Notes under the pieces: generated by a model
The model's database searches: none
Told to the model about the DNA's origin: nothing
The model's input: only the letters and a program-made list of their open reading frames with translations
Assembly: GCA_016714165.1 (NCBI GenBank)
Contig: JADJNU010000004.1
Span: 1-64,000, forward strand
Direction: 5' to 3'
Source of the DNA: Bdellovibrionales bacterium
GTDB taxonomy: Bacteria; Bdellovibrionota; Bdellovibrionia; Bdellovibrionales; UBA1609
Length of the DNA stretch: 64,000 bases
Position numbers and translations under genes: made by a program
Shown here: in pieces, positions 27,217 to 37,212 of the stretch
Position numbering within the stretch: position 1 is the stretch's first letter
How the letters are laid out: the number at the start of each line of letters is the position of its first letter

Positions 27217-29361
27217 GTGCTGGTAAGTAGAAGCTTTCAGCTTGTCACTCCTCTTACACCTGCCGGAGATCAGCCGCGGGCGATCCGTGATATCACTGAA
27301 AATATTCGTGCGGGATCCAAACATCAAGTTTTGCTCGGTGTGACGGGTTCCGGAAAAACCTTCACAATGGCAAATGTTATTGCGGAGCTCAACCTTCCGG
27401 CCCTGGTTTTGGCTCCCAATAAGACACTTGCAGCGCAGCTTTTTGCTGAGTTCAAAGAGCTTTTTCCTCAAAATGCAGTGGAGTATTTCGTCAGCTACTA
27501 TGACTACTATCAGCCCGAAGCCTATATTCCATCCACCGATACCTTTATTGAAAAGGATTCGGCAATCAATGAGCAAATTGATCGCATGAGGCATGCGGCG
27601 ACCCATTCTTTGTTTGAGCGGCGTGACGTCATCATTGTTGCTTCGGTCAGTTGCATATACGGACTTGGGTCTCCAGAGGCTTATGAAGGATTGATGATTC
27701 GCTTAGAAAAAAATATGGATCTGAGACGGGATCGTTTTTTAAGGGAGTTGGTCAGAATCCAATACCGGCGCAATGATGTGGATTTTCATCGAGGGACATT
27801 CAGAGTACGGGGAGATGTCGTTGATGTTCTACCTCCCTATGAGGAAGAAAAGGCCATTCGCATTGAATTTTTTGGGGACTTTGTTGAGCGAATTTGCTGG
27901 GTAGATCCGTGGCGCGGGACTGTCCTTGAGGATATCGATAAAATCGCAATCTATCCCGGAAGTCACTACGTGAGTACGGAAGAAAGAGCCAAGGTGGCCG
28001 TTGAAACTATTCGGGACGAACTCCGAGAGAGAATTCAATATTACCGACAGCAAATGAGGGTCTTGGAAGCGGAACGAATTGAGCAGCGCACTTCCTACGA
28101 TCTAGAATTAATGACGGAGATGGGGTTTTGTCCGGGCATCGAAAATTATTCCCGCCACTTCACTGGGCGCGAGCCCGGACAGGCTCCACCGACTTTACTT
28201 GAGTATTTTCCCTCTCAGTTTCTGACCTTTATTGATGAATCCCATGTCACAGTTCCGCAAGTGGGAGGCATGTATCGAGGTGATCGAGCCAGAAAACTGA
28301 CACTTGTCGATCATGGATTTAGGCTGCCCTCTGCGCTTGATAACCGACCCCTTAATTTTCAGGAATTTGAGAATTATATGGATAAGGTCATTTATGTGTC
28401 GGCCACGCCGGGTGAATATGAAATGTCCAAAAGTGAAGGCTTGATTGTAGAGCAGATCATTCGTCCCACTGGGCTACTTGATCCTGTGGTGGAAGTGCGT
28501 CCTGCCCGCGATCAGGTCGATGATTTGCTTGGAGAAATTCGGACGCGTTCAAAAAAGAAGGAAAGGGTGCTCATTACCACTTTAACCAAGCGTTCAGCGG
28601 AAGATCTTACCGAGTATTTCGAGGGTCTCGGTGTTAAAGTTAAATATCTCCACAGCGATATCAAGACAGTCGAGAGGACGGAGATCATCAGGGATTTGCG
28701 ATTGGGTATTTTTGATGTTTTGATTGGGATCAATCTTTTGCGTGAGGGTTTAGATATTCCTGAGGTGAGTCTTGTGGCCATTACGGATGCTGACAAAGAA
28801 GGATTTTTGCGCTCAGAAAGATCTCTGATTCAAACAATTGGTCGGGCTGCGCGAAATGCAAATGGAATGGTGATTCTGTACGGTGGAACAGTGACAAAGT
28901 CGATGCAAAAGGCGATGGACGAGACAAATCGTCGACGCCTTATTCAACAGAACTATAACGAAGAGCATGGAACGACTCCGACGACCATTATTAAGAAAGT
29001 CAGCAAAGGTCTCGCCGAGATTTATGGTTTTGACTTGTTGGCGAATATCCAAGGTGAAAAGACGCAGGCAAGAGGGAAGGCCAGGGAGAGTGGCAGAAGT
29101 GGGTCAAAATCATACTCAAAGGTCTCTGAGCCTACAAAAAAGTATGGAATGGATTCTAAGGGAATTGCAAAAGAAGTGGAGCGCCTTCGTGGAGAAATGA
29201 AAAAAGCGGCCAAGGAATTGGAATTTGAAGAGGCGGCACGAATACGAGACGAAATCAAGCGACTCGAAATGCGCTCCATTCTCATGCAGGAGGGGCAGGT
29301 AGACAGCGAAAGTTTAGTGGCTTTGGAGGGTGGATTTGAACCTAAAGAAAACGGTGATTGA
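27217..29361 (+). CDS. uvrB: UvrABC excinuclease subunit B
   Basis: Damage-verifying helicase-like subunit of nucleotide excision repair. TPAGDQPRAI, Walker A GVTGSGKTFTMANV, the beta-hairpin region YYDYYQPEAYIP, motif VI QTIGRAARN, and a C-terminal UVR domain (ELEFEEAARIRDEIKRLE) that binds UvrC. GTG 27217 gives a normal N-terminus (LVSRSFQL); TTG 27190 in the same frame is an alternative. uvrC follows at 40 bases, a co-transcribed repair pair. Confidence 0.96.
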   Translation: MLVSRSFQLVTPLTPAGDQPRAIRDITENIRAGSKHQVLLGVTGSGKTFTMANVIAELNLPALVLAPNKTLAAQLFAEFKELFPQNAVEYFVSYYDYYQPEAYIPSTDTFIEKDSAINEQIDRMRHAATHSLFERRDVIIVASVSCIYGLGSPEAYEGLMIRLEKNMDLRRDRFLRELVRIQYRRNDVDFHRGTFRVRGDVVDVLPPYEEEKAIRIEFFGDFVERICWVDPWRGTVLEDIDKIAIYPGSHYVSTEERAKVAVETIRDELRERIQYYRQQMRVLEAERIEQRTSYDLELMTEMGFCPGIENYSRHFTGREPGQAPPTLLEYFPSQFLTFIDESHVTVPQVGGMYRGDRARKLTLVDHGFRLPSALDNRPLNFQEFENYMDKVIYVSATPGEYEMSKSEGLIVEQIIRPTGLLDPVVEVRPARDQVDDLLGEIRTRSKKKERVLITTLTKRSAEDLTEYFEGLGVKVKYLHSDIKTVERTEIIRDLRLGIFDVLIGINLLREGLDIPEVSLVAITDADKEGFLRSERSLIQTIGRAARNANGMVILYGGTVTKSMQKAMDETNRRRLIQQNYNEEHGTTPTTIIKKVSKGLAEIYGFDLLANIQGEKTQARGKARESGRSGSKSYSKVSEPTKKYGMDSKGIAKEVERLRGEMKKAAKELEFEEAARIRDEIKRLEMRSILMQEGQVDSESLVALEGGFEPKENGD

Positions 29362-29400
29362 TCTGTCTTCTTTTTGGGATTCTTTAGAGGCGGGTGTGCC

Positions 29401-31299
29401 ATGAGCGAAGCGAAAAGGGAACTGCTAAAGATAAGTATAAGGGAATTTCCAGAGTCACCCGGCGTCTACTTAATGAAAAATTCGAATGATAAGGTTATTT
29501 ACGTTGGAAAGGCAAAAAGTCTTCGAGCGAGGGTGAGATCTTATTTTAACCAGAGCACAGACCAGAGTCCCAAAACAGTCTATCTGGTTAACCAAATTGA
29601 TTCCATTAATTATTTGATCACTCACACTGAGGTTGAGGCCTTTCTTCTTGAGGCCTCCTTGATCAAGAAGTTTCGCCCAAGATACAATATTAGGCTCAAG
29701 GACGATAAGTCTTATCCCTATATTCGAGTGAGCATGACTGATGATTTCCCTAGATTTTATTTGCATCGTCGTGTGATCAGCGATGGTTCTCTCTATTTTG
29801 GTCCTTATACCAACGGTGGTGCTGTTCGGGACATGATTCGGTTTCTGAATCGGAGCTTCAAAATTCGAGATTGCTCGGATTCATTTTTTGCGGCACGCAA
29901 ACGTCCTTGTATGATTTATCAAATAGGTCGCTGTTCTGCTCCTTGCACAAATCTCATTACAAAGGCTCAATATCTGCATGAAATTAAGGAGGCCCTTAAG
30001 TTTTTGCGCGGCGGGAATAAAAAGCTGGTTCGAGACTTGACCCAGCGAATGCAGTTGGCCTCTAGAGAAGAAAAATATGAATCTGCCGCCAGATTGCGGG
30101 ATAGTTTGAGAGCGATATCTTCGGTCTGGGAGAGGCAGAGTGTCGTCTCCATTAACGAAGAGGATATCGACGTTGTCGCCTACCACAGTGATTTGGGCAG
30201 TACCTTGATTGAGACTTTGCACATTCGTTCAGGTCGAGTGATCGGAAATCGCTCCCATTTTTTTCCGAAACTTGATGTGAAAAAGATAGGTGAAGATCCA
30301 CGGGAGTGGATGACGTCATTCTTGAATCAGTACTATTTGGATAATGTGATACCTAATGAAATCTTACTTCCTGTCGATTTGGGCGGAGACATCGTTAAAC
30401 TTCTGGGTGATGTGTTTTGGGAGCGTGGAAAAAAGCGACCCCGCTTGATTCATGCGTTGGATGAAGAGGGGCGAAGACTGATGAGCATGGCCGAATCCAA
30501 TGCCATAAGCCATTTTAAAGACCAAGTTAAGAAAAGAGAAGATCATCTCGCGGGTCTGGAGGAAATTAAGCGGAAGTTGCTTCTTCCGGAGTTTCCGCGT
30601 CGGATAGAGTGTTTCGATATTTCTAACTTTCAAGGATCTCAAACTGTTGCCTCTCAGGTTGTGTTTGAGGAGGGGCAGCCGCGGCCGGAGGAGTATCGGA
30701 AATACAGAATAAACACGGTGATAGGTCCGAATGATTTTGCCTCAATGAAGGAGGTCTTGTCCCGGCGTCTGTCTCATGCGGAATGGGAGGATCCTCAACT
30801 GATCGTGGTCGATGGAGGAAAAGGACAATTAAAAATTGCGACCGAGGTTTTGCAGGAGCTCGGTCGGCCAGAAATTCCGGTAGTTGGGTTGGCCAAGGCG
30901 CGAACCGAGGGTAAGTTTACAGATCAGGAGGTCCATGAATCGCAGGAGCGCTTCTTTCTTCCCGGACGTCAAAATCCGGTGACCTTTCGTCGTGGATCGA
31001 GTGGCCTAAATATTTTGGTGCAACTGAGAGATGAGGCTCACCGGGTGGCCATTACCTTTCATCGCGGCCTCAGAGGAAAGGAGCTTCTCTCCTCTTCTCT
31101 TGACAAGGTGCGAGGTCTGGGCGAGAAGAAAAAGAAATTCCTCCTCACCCAGTTTTCTTCCCTCGAAGAGATTCGGAGGGCAGACGTCGAGGAACTTGCG
31201 GCCTTAAAGGGATTCAATCGAGCAATTGCTGAGGGTATCGTCGCTGCACTCAATGAATCCGACCCTGCTAATGAAAGGGAGAAAATTGAGGATGTTTAG
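29401..31299 (+). CDS. uvrC: UvrABC excinuclease subunit C
   Basis: Makes the two incisions in excision repair. GIY-YIG domain (GVYLMKN...VIYVGKAKSLRARV), a UVR motif (SREEKYESAARLRD), the RNase H-like second nuclease (RIECFDISNFQG ... VDGGKGQL), and C-terminal helix-hairpin-helix repeats (VRGLGEKKKKFLL, ALKGFNRAIAEGI). ATG 29401 is chosen; the open frame upstream to 29374 lacks a ribosome-binding site. Its end overlaps the next gene's start. Confidence 0.96.
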   Translation: MSEAKRELLKISIREFPESPGVYLMKNSNDKVIYVGKAKSLRARVRSYFNQSTDQSPKTVYLVNQIDSINYLITHTEVEAFLLEASLIKKFRPRYNIRLKDDKSYPYIRVSMTDDFPRFYLHRRVISDGSLYFGPYTNGGAVRDMIRFLNRSFKIRDCSDSFFAARKRPCMIYQIGRCSAPCTNLITKAQYLHEIKEALKFLRGGNKKLVRDLTQRMQLASREEKYESAARLRDSLRAISSVWERQSVVSINEEDIDVVAYHSDLGSTLIETLHIRSGRVIGNRSHFFPKLDVKKIGEDPREWMTSFLNQYYLDNVIPNEILLPVDLGGDIVKLLGDVFWERGKKRPRLIHALDEEGRRLMSMAESNAISHFKDQVKKREDHLAGLEEIKRKLLLPEFPRRIECFDISNFQGSQTVASQVVFEEGQPRPEEYRKYRINTVIGPNDFASMKEVLSRRLSHAEWEDPQLIVVDGGKGQLKIATEVLQELGRPEIPVVGLAKARTEGKFTDQEVHESQERFFLPGRQNPVTFRRGSSGLNILVQLRDEAHRVAITFHRGLRGKELLSSSLDKVRGLGEKKKKFLLTQFSSLEEIRRADVEELAALKGFNRAIAEGIVAALNESDPANEREKIEDV

Positions 31300-32326
31300 G
31301 GTGATTTCCCCAGTCTTATTATTCGTGATCATCTTCATGGCGACATATCTCCCCGCTTCGGCCGAGGAGGATGTGAACCGGACGCTTTTTGCCCTGGCTC
31401 AATCCTTGGCAAAACATGCCGATCACGGTCCCGCTTCTCCCATGAATTGGGCCCTTCTGACTCCCACGAATAGAAGCGAGATCTTGGTTAATAATCGAAA
31501 AAATATGCTGAGTGTCCTGGAGCCGCGGGAAGGACAAGTTGTCGAGCTGGCGCTGAGTCACCCCGTATTGCTTCTCTCAGAGGAGCGTAAGCCTATTTCA
31601 CTCGAACCTCGGGTGGACTCTATCCAAATGGCAGCAGACTCATCTTCGTCTTTGGTGATTAACAAGGGCCAACTTCACGCTGTTTTGCGGTGGGAAAAGG
31701 AGTTTTTTATTATGGCTTCCTCCTTCGGTCCTAGTTGGGCTGACTATTATTCTGGTAGCAATGGGGCCGGCGAAATTGTGATCAGTTTTGGTTACAGATT
31801 GGACAAAGTGGAAGACCCTCTCGGAATATCCCAGCCTCTGCTAGGGATAGTTCACGAGACGTTTCAAGGCATCGAAGATCCCGCACAGTATGAGGCTTTT
31901 GTTGCTGGCAGAATTCGAGATATACCGAGGCTTGACCAGATACCGAAGTTCACTCGAGATAATGTAAGATTTTATTTGAACATGGGATTAAGAGATTTTG
32001 CAGCTGATCACAAAGATTTTTTAATGAAATCAATGAGCTCATTGAGCGGAGCGAGAATAGGGAGTTCTGAGAAAAGGATGAAAAAACGCTTCGAAGAGGG
32101 CGCTCATCAAGGGGTCGGGTACCTTCTTGACAATCGTGGCGAGCAGTATTTGCTTTTTAACATATTTATAGAAGCTTATGATTTTCGAGATGCCTTTGGC
32201 GCAGCATTTCTAAAAGCTTTGTTTCAGACTCCCGCTCCTCAAAGAATTGAGGAGAGATTTTTGGCGTCTGGAGGTGGATATCTTTGCACTCGACAATTGT
32301 CGAGTTCATCAAGAGTTCTGCACTGA
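31292..32326 (+). CDS. Secreted protein of unknown function, C-terminus possibly frameshifted
   Basis: ATG 31292 lies inside the end of uvrC; an in-frame ATG at 31271 is also possible. Signal peptide VISPVLLFVIIFMATYLPASA, then about 320 residues with no recognised domain. The current frame ends with a Ser-rich tail. From the T5 run at 32258-32262, the neighbouring frame reads FWRLEVDIFALDNC and on to a stop at 32376-32378, which looks more like protein. One T fewer would join the two. A 16-bp perfect palindrome (32289-32304) lies in this disputed part. Secretion is likely; function unknown. Confidence 0.65.
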   Translation: MFRVISPVLLFVIIFMATYLPASAEEDVNRTLFALAQSLAKHADHGPASPMNWALLTPTNRSEILVNNRKNMLSVLEPREGQVVELALSHPVLLLSEERKPISLEPRVDSIQMAADSSSSLVINKGQLHAVLRWEKEFFIMASSFGPSWADYYSGSNGAGEIVISFGYRLDKVEDPLGISQPLLGIVHETFQGIEDPAQYEAFVAGRIRDIPRLDQIPKFTRDNVRFYLNMGLRDFAADHKDFLMKSMSSLSGARIGSSEKRMKKRFEEGAHQGVGYLLDNRGEQYLLFNIFIEAYDFRDAFGAAFLKALFQTPAPQRIEERFLASGGGYLCTRQLSSSSRVLH

Positions 32327-32438
32327 ATTGGATAATTTGCTGGCCGGGAATAATAATTTGTTCAATATTTACTCTTGAATGATTTGCGGGATCTTTGAAT
32401 TTGTTGATTCCAAATTCCTTTTTAAGAGTTTTTAAGGG

Positions 32439-35384
32439 ATGATGAAAAAGCATTTCTGGCTTTATTTGGCTTTCTTCCTTTCTGGGGCTACGAGTCTTGT
32501 TCTTGAAATTACTTGGTCAAAAGAATTATCCTATATATTGGGTAATTCTCTTTATAGCAGTGCCACGGTTGTTGCGGCCTTTATGTGCGGACTTTCTTTG
32601 GGGAGTTGGCTTTTGCCCAAAATTTCCTGGGCCCTTCGGAAACCACTCCGAACCTACGGATTTTTACAGGTTGCCATAGGCCTACTTGGTCTTATCTCTA
32701 TTCCGATTTTTCGATCGACGACTCCTCTTTTTGCCTGGCTCTATGGGATGAGCACAGAAAGTCCAGTTTTGTTTCTTGCAATTCGCTTCGTGATAACGTT
32801 TACGATGATGGTTTTGCCCGTTCTCTTTATGGGAATGACCTTGCCGGCGGTGGTAGGTTCCTTAGCACAAAAAGGGGGAGAATCGAGCTCTTTGGCAGGT
32901 CGCCTGTATGGGGTGAATACAATAGGAGCACTCGTAGGAACCTTGTTGGCAGGGTTCTTTTTTATTCCCAATTGGGGTTTGTTAAGGACCTGCATAGGAG
33001 TCGGGATCTTTGATCTTCTGATTGGTTACTGGGCCATCATGATTGGCCCACAGACACTCAAGTTGGAACCAATTCAAGCAGGTAGAATGATCAGTGAGGG
33101 AAATTCAAGTCTCAAGACACGTGGTTTTGAATTATTGTTCTTTGTTTCAGGGGGCCTTTCGATTGTCTTTGAATTGTCGTGGTTTCGGATGTTGAGTGGA
33201 ATACTGGGTGCGACTGTCCACGCCTTCACAAATATGTTGGTGGTATTTTTGCTCGGAATAGGACTTGGAAGTGTCGCGGGTTCGGCCCTTTTAAAGCGTT
33301 CAAAAAATTGGCGAGTAGAGGTATTTTTTATTCAAGCCATGATTGGAATCTGTGCGCTTGTGACTCTGTCATTTTATGATGAACTGCCTTATTGGTACGG
33401 TCATTTGTATTTGACATTATCTGGAGGAGAATCAGGTTTTGGGTACATTCTCTCTCAATTGCTGGTTTCCTCTCTGATTGTTTTACCAAGCACCTTTTTT
33501 ATGGGAGCCTTTTTTCCCTATGCCTTGCATTTGTATCAAGAGCTTCGCGCGAGCGATTGTCTTTCGATCTCGACGGGGAGAATTTATGCCTTCAATACGA
33601 TTGGAGGTGTTATTGGGAGTTTGTTGACAGGTTTTTTTCTTATTCCTTCACTTGGGGTCTCAAGCACCATAAGTCTAGCTTCAATCACGGGTTGGCTCGT
33701 CGCAGCTTCTTTTTTATTCTTTCTCATTCCGGGGACTGCTTCCAGAGTAAAACTCAAGTATTTTTCTTTGGTGTCTTTTCTGACCTTCGTTTGTGTTCTT
33801 GTTGTTCCTCCTCATGATCCCTTAGCGACGAATCAAGGCATCTATATGTCTATGGCAACAGAGGGAGCATTGGAGGAGTTAGAAAAGCAGAGAGAAAACA
33901 CTCCGGCCCGACTCCTTTATTACAAAGATGGTGTTCACGGCAGTGTTGCGGTGACAGCTAATGAGTTTTCAACGGGAAAAATTGGCTTGCGGATTTCGGG
34001 AAAACCAGTTGCAGGAGCTGGACATGGGGATCGCAGGCACTTGATGCTTCTGGGGCAGGTGCCGCTGCTTCTTCATGAAAATCCGAAAACTGTCGCCGTT
34101 GTGGGTTTGGGAACAGGGATCACGGCGGGTCATGTGCTCTCTCACCAGAGTGTTGAAAGTGTTGAAATCTTAGAACTTGAGAAGAGTATCGTTGAGGCGA
34201 GTCACTATTTTAATCACGTCAACGGCCAACCCTTAGCCGATCCCCGTACAAAGGTGATTTTTGAAGATGGACGCATTTATCTTAAATACACAAATAAAAA
34301 ATATGACGTCATCACATCTGATCCAATCAGTCCCCTGGTCTCGGGTGCTGGTAATCTTTATTCGCGCGAATATTACATGGAGGCCGCAAAAAAGCTAAAC
34401 GAAGGTGGAGTTTTCTGTCAATGGATTCAGAACGAGGGGCTTTCAGAGAATTCATATAAAATGGCTTTGAAAGCTATTCAGGAGGCCTTTCCCTATACTT
34501 ACCTATTTATTTATGGCTATGATTCTGTGGCCGTTGGGTCCAATCACCCCATAAGCCTAAATTGGAACAGGCTTGAGAGAGTTTATCAATCACCAAGCGT
34601 TCAAAAAATGCTTGATTCAGAAGGTCTGACTTCAATTTATGATCTTTTTGGATATTTTTATGGTGGCAAAGACCAGATCAAGGCTTTTCTTAAACAGTCG
34701 AGTATTCCCAATACTGATGACAACGTAAAGTTAGAGCACAATATCCCTTTTGATTTTTATAGTAAAAATCGAGAGAGTGTTTCACAGTCTTTGATGATTG
34801 AGACCTCAGTCGGTCGCTTAGAGGCATTCAAGGAAATGATTCCGGGGGGCGATCCGATTCAATTTCTGGCCCATGTGATCAAATATCCACCCATATTTTT
34901 CTCCGAGGTACATGAACCTATTTTTACTGCGCTCAAAGCAAGTGCAGAAAAAATGAAATTGCCGATTGAATCAGCGACGCTCAATCAATGGCAGGCCGTC
35001 AGATTAAAAAAAGAGGACATTGCCGTTGAGTATGAAAAACTCAATCGGTCTGTAAAAGAAGCCATGGGGGAGAAGGATAAGAATCGCCTCATGGGCCTCC
35101 TTGAGACAGCACTGTCTTTTCGGCACGGAACGGGCTACTACACGGCCGGAATTTTGCTGGGCGAAATATTGATAGAGAAAGCTCAATTTGCAAAAGTGAT
35201 TGAGGTGTCCCAAAAAATTAAGCTTGATCATCCAGCTTATCCAGAAGCTTATCGGTTAGAGTCTGAGGCCTATATACAGACAAATCAATTGGCACTGGCT
35301 AAGGCAACTCTGGCCGAGGGACTTATTTACTCGCCTGACGATCCTGGGCTAAATAATTTGCATAAATCAATTCCAATACAATAG
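32439..35384 (+). CDS. Membrane-anchored spermidine-synthase-like methyltransferase-fold protein with C-terminal repeats
   Basis: 981 aa. Residues 1-440 hold about 12 or more membrane segments in two related halves: FLSGATSLVLEITWSKEL at the start and VSGGLSIVFELSWFRML near 235, with GRLYGVNTIGALVG echoed by GRIYAFNTIGGVIG. Residues about 480-740 form a spermidine-synthase fold: VVGLGTGITAGHVL (about 555), SVEILELEKSI, then TSDPISPL at the catalytic Asp position, and NEGGVFCQWIQ. The last 100 residues resemble TPR helices. Fused membrane/spermidine-synthase-like proteins are widespread, but substrates are mostly unproven. Polyamine synthesis is one possibility only. Confidence 0.8.
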   Translation: MMKKHFWLYLAFFLSGATSLVLEITWSKELSYILGNSLYSSATVVAAFMCGLSLGSWLLPKISWALRKPLRTYGFLQVAIGLLGLISIPIFRSTTPLFAWLYGMSTESPVLFLAIRFVITFTMMVLPVLFMGMTLPAVVGSLAQKGGESSSLAGRLYGVNTIGALVGTLLAGFFFIPNWGLLRTCIGVGIFDLLIGYWAIMIGPQTLKLEPIQAGRMISEGNSSLKTRGFELLFFVSGGLSIVFELSWFRMLSGILGATVHAFTNMLVVFLLGIGLGSVAGSALLKRSKNWRVEVFFIQAMIGICALVTLSFYDELPYWYGHLYLTLSGGESGFGYILSQLLVSSLIVLPSTFFMGAFFPYALHLYQELRASDCLSISTGRIYAFNTIGGVIGSLLTGFFLIPSLGVSSTISLASITGWLVAASFLFFLIPGTASRVKLKYFSLVSFLTFVCVLVVPPHDPLATNQGIYMSMATEGALEELEKQRENTPARLLYYKDGVHGSVAVTANEFSTGKIGLRISGKPVAGAGHGDRRHLMLLGQVPLLLHENPKTVAVVGLGTGITAGHVLSHQSVESVEILELEKSIVEASHYFNHVNGQPLADPRTKVIFEDGRIYLKYTNKKYDVITSDPISPLVSGAGNLYSREYYMEAAKKLNEGGVFCQWIQNEGLSENSYKMALKAIQEAFPYTYLFIYGYDSVAVGSNHPISLNWNRLERVYQSPSVQKMLDSEGLTSIYDLFGYFYGGKDQIKAFLKQSSIPNTDDNVKLEHNIPFDFYSKNRESVSQSLMIETSVGRLEAFKEMIPGGDPIQFLAHVIKYPPIFFSEVHEPIFTALKASAEKMKLPIESATLNQWQAVRLKKEDIAVEYEKLNRSVKEAMGEKDKNRLMGLLETALSFRHGTGYYTAGILLGEILIEKAQFAKVIEVSQKIKLDHPAYPEAYRLESEAYIQTNQLALAKATLAEGLIYSPDDPGLNNLHKSIPIQ

Positions 35385-35434
35385 AATGAATGAGAGATGT
35401 CCAGAATATCGAACTGAGCTTTTCGGGGGAGTTT

Positions 35435-35923
35435 ATGAGGTTGAAGACAATTTTGATGTTTTTGTGTTCGGCTTGTTTTGTCAGCTTGGCTTTAGGTTCT
35501 AGTAATGGCGTAAAATCGGGATCTGATCCCAAACCGAATGAAGCGTCGAACCCCGCAGATGCATCGGTGGGGCCATCAGGGGCAAGCTATAACTACGAAG
35601 TAAAGGCGCAGATATTTATTGAAGGAAATCTTGTAGCTGAGCCACGGCTTGATACAATGTCGGGCGATAAGACGGAACTCATTCAAACGACAAAGGATCA
35701 AACAAAAAAGATGCGATTTTCTGTTGTTGCCACTGAGAAAGAGCATCACAATATTAAGGATGCCATCAGCCTTAAGATTGAGTTGGAATACAAGGATGGG
35801 AAGAGAATGGCTTCTTCGAAGCCTGAGATACTTGTGCCTCCCGGAAAGGAAGGCAAAATTAGTCAACAAAGAGGTGGAGCTCAAGGAGAGCTTGTCATCA
35901 CTGTCGTGGCGAATCGCAAATAG
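35435..35923 (+). CDS. Small secreted protein of unknown function
   Basis: ATG 35435 has GGGGGAG just upstream. The 162-aa product starts with a signal peptide (LKTILMFLCSACFVSLALGS) followed by a low-complexity Ser/Pro/Asp segment and a beta-rich domain with a basic C-terminus. No family recognised. An inverted repeat lies about 40 bases downstream (TTGAATT at 35964-35970 with AATTCAA at 35982-35988). Confidence 0.65.
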   Translation: MRLKTILMFLCSACFVSLALGSSNGVKSGSDPKPNEASNPADASVGPSGASYNYEVKAQIFIEGNLVAEPRLDTMSGDKTELIQTTKDQTKKMRFSVVATEKEHHNIKDAISLKIELEYKDGKRMASSKPEILVPPGKEGKISQQRGGAQGELVITVVANRK

Positions 35924-36059
35924 AATTTAGCAGTTTAGTGAAATTGGGCGGTTGACTCAAAAATTGAATTGCCTGCTTTCTAATTCAAACAGGAATGGCT
36001 TTTAAATTGCAATCAGTTGTCGCAAAGACAATGTAAACTCCTCTAGGGAGCCTATTCCG

Positions 36060-36650
36060 ATGTTGAAGTCAGCGGTCTGTATATTTTTAACATTCTCATT
36101 TGTATTTTGTTCGATTTACTCGTCAGCCTACCAGAAAAAGGTTCACATCTTGATAGGAGACGTTGAAGGGGCGAAAAAATCTCACTTTGATAACATGGAG
36201 ATGATTTCTTTTTGGTTCAGAGAAAGGCACATTGGCGTGGTGACCCATTTTTCTGCAGTTGAAAGTGACTTAGAAGAAGTGCTTCGCCACTACTCCACTG
36301 TTGGGGTTGTTTGGATAGGTCATTCCGATCCTCTTGGAGGAGTTTTAGGCGCTGATGGCAGAAAGATTCCTAAATCTTCGTTTTTTGATATAAGTCCATC
36401 AGTTGCTACAATAATGTTTATTTCTTGTTGCGCCGAGTCCGTTGTTCTTCCCCATTATAGAATAAGAGAGAGTCGCCCTGAAATCGATCTGCTTTTTTTT
36501 AATGCCCCTGAAACAGGTGGTGTCATATATTTTCAGAAGCACATGAAGGCTTTTTTTGGTCGCGAACGGTTGTGGAGTGAATTGTTGAGCTCAATTGAGA
36601 ATCACCAATGGCGGTCGCCGAGCTGCCGAGAAACCATAAATGAGTTCTGA
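36060..36650 (+). CDS. Secreted protein with a possible caspase-like fold
   Basis: 196 aa with a signal peptide (SAVCIFLTFSFVFCSIYSSA). The mature part has HILIGDVEG (early strand), VVWIGHSDPLGG (His after a strand) and TIMFISCCAES (Cys after a strand), the spacing of a caspase/CHAT-type His-Cys dyad. The protein is short and the assignment rests only on this pattern. Its last 11 bases overlap the start of ogt, so the two are likely translated together. Confidence 0.6.
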   Translation: MLKSAVCIFLTFSFVFCSIYSSAYQKKVHILIGDVEGAKKSHFDNMEMISFWFRERHIGVVTHFSAVESDLEEVLRHYSTVGVVWIGHSDPLGGVLGADGRKIPKSSFFDISPSVATIMFISCCAESVVLPHYRIRESRPEIDLLFFNAPETGGVIYFQKHMKAFFGRERLWSELLSSIENHQWRSPSCRETINEF

Positions 36651-37200
36651 CATGACTTTTTTAAATTTTGTTGCGAAAGCACAGTCCAAAGATTTTGCTT
36701 ACAGCAGGGCGAGCAGTCCGGTTGGAGAACTAGGCATCTTGGTTTCTGATCTCGGCTTGCATGCAGTTTTTTGGGAAAAAGAACTGGATAAGGAAAATAA
36801 CAAATCGAACATTCAATCGATTAAGTATTCTGAAACTCACCCCATGATGGCGCTAACTCGCAAGCAACTTTGTGAATATTTTACGGGCAAACGATTTGGT
36901 TTTTCCCTTCCTCTTGTCATGGAGGGAACAGCATTTCAGAAGAGTGCCTGGGAGCAGCTTCTGAGAATTCCCTATGGCGAAACCATTTCTTATTTGGAAC
37001 AGGCAACGCGCCTGGGGGATTCGAAAAAGGCCCGCGCTGTTGGGGTGGCCAATTCTAAAAATCCGATCTCGATTGTTGTCCCTTGCCATCGGGTGATCGC
37101 CAAGAGCGGAGAATTGGCCGGATTTGGGGGAGGTATTGAAAATAAACGAATACTTCTAGACCTAGAAAGAAAGTCCAAGCGACTTGAAGAGCCTGTGTAA
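36640..37200 (+). CDS. ogt: Methylated-DNA--protein-cysteine methyltransferase
   Basis: Suicide repair enzyme for O6-methylguanine. GTAFQKSAWEQLLRIPYGET, ARAVGVANSKNPISI and the active-site VPCHRVI are canonical, followed by GFGGGIENKRILLDLE. About 186 aa, with the usual N-terminal domain; no Ada transcription-factor part. Starts within the 3' end of the upstream secreted-protein gene. Confidence 0.92.
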   Translation: MSSDMTFLNFVAKAQSKDFAYSRASSPVGELGILVSDLGLHAVFWEKELDKENNKSNIQSIKYSETHPMMALTRKQLCEYFTGKRFGFSLPLVMEGTAFQKSAWEQLLRIPYGETISYLEQATRLGDSKKARAVGVANSKNPISIVVPCHRVIAKSGELAGFGGGIENKRILLDLERKSKRLEEPV

Positions 37201-37212
37201 CCGATTGGCAAT

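Noticed and set aside
33179..33817. Two plus-strand open frames of 66 and 141 codons inside the spermidine-synthase-like gene
   Set aside because: They lie in other frames of a clear membrane-protein gene, are rich in Cys/Phe/Ser from its codons, and have no ribosome-binding site.
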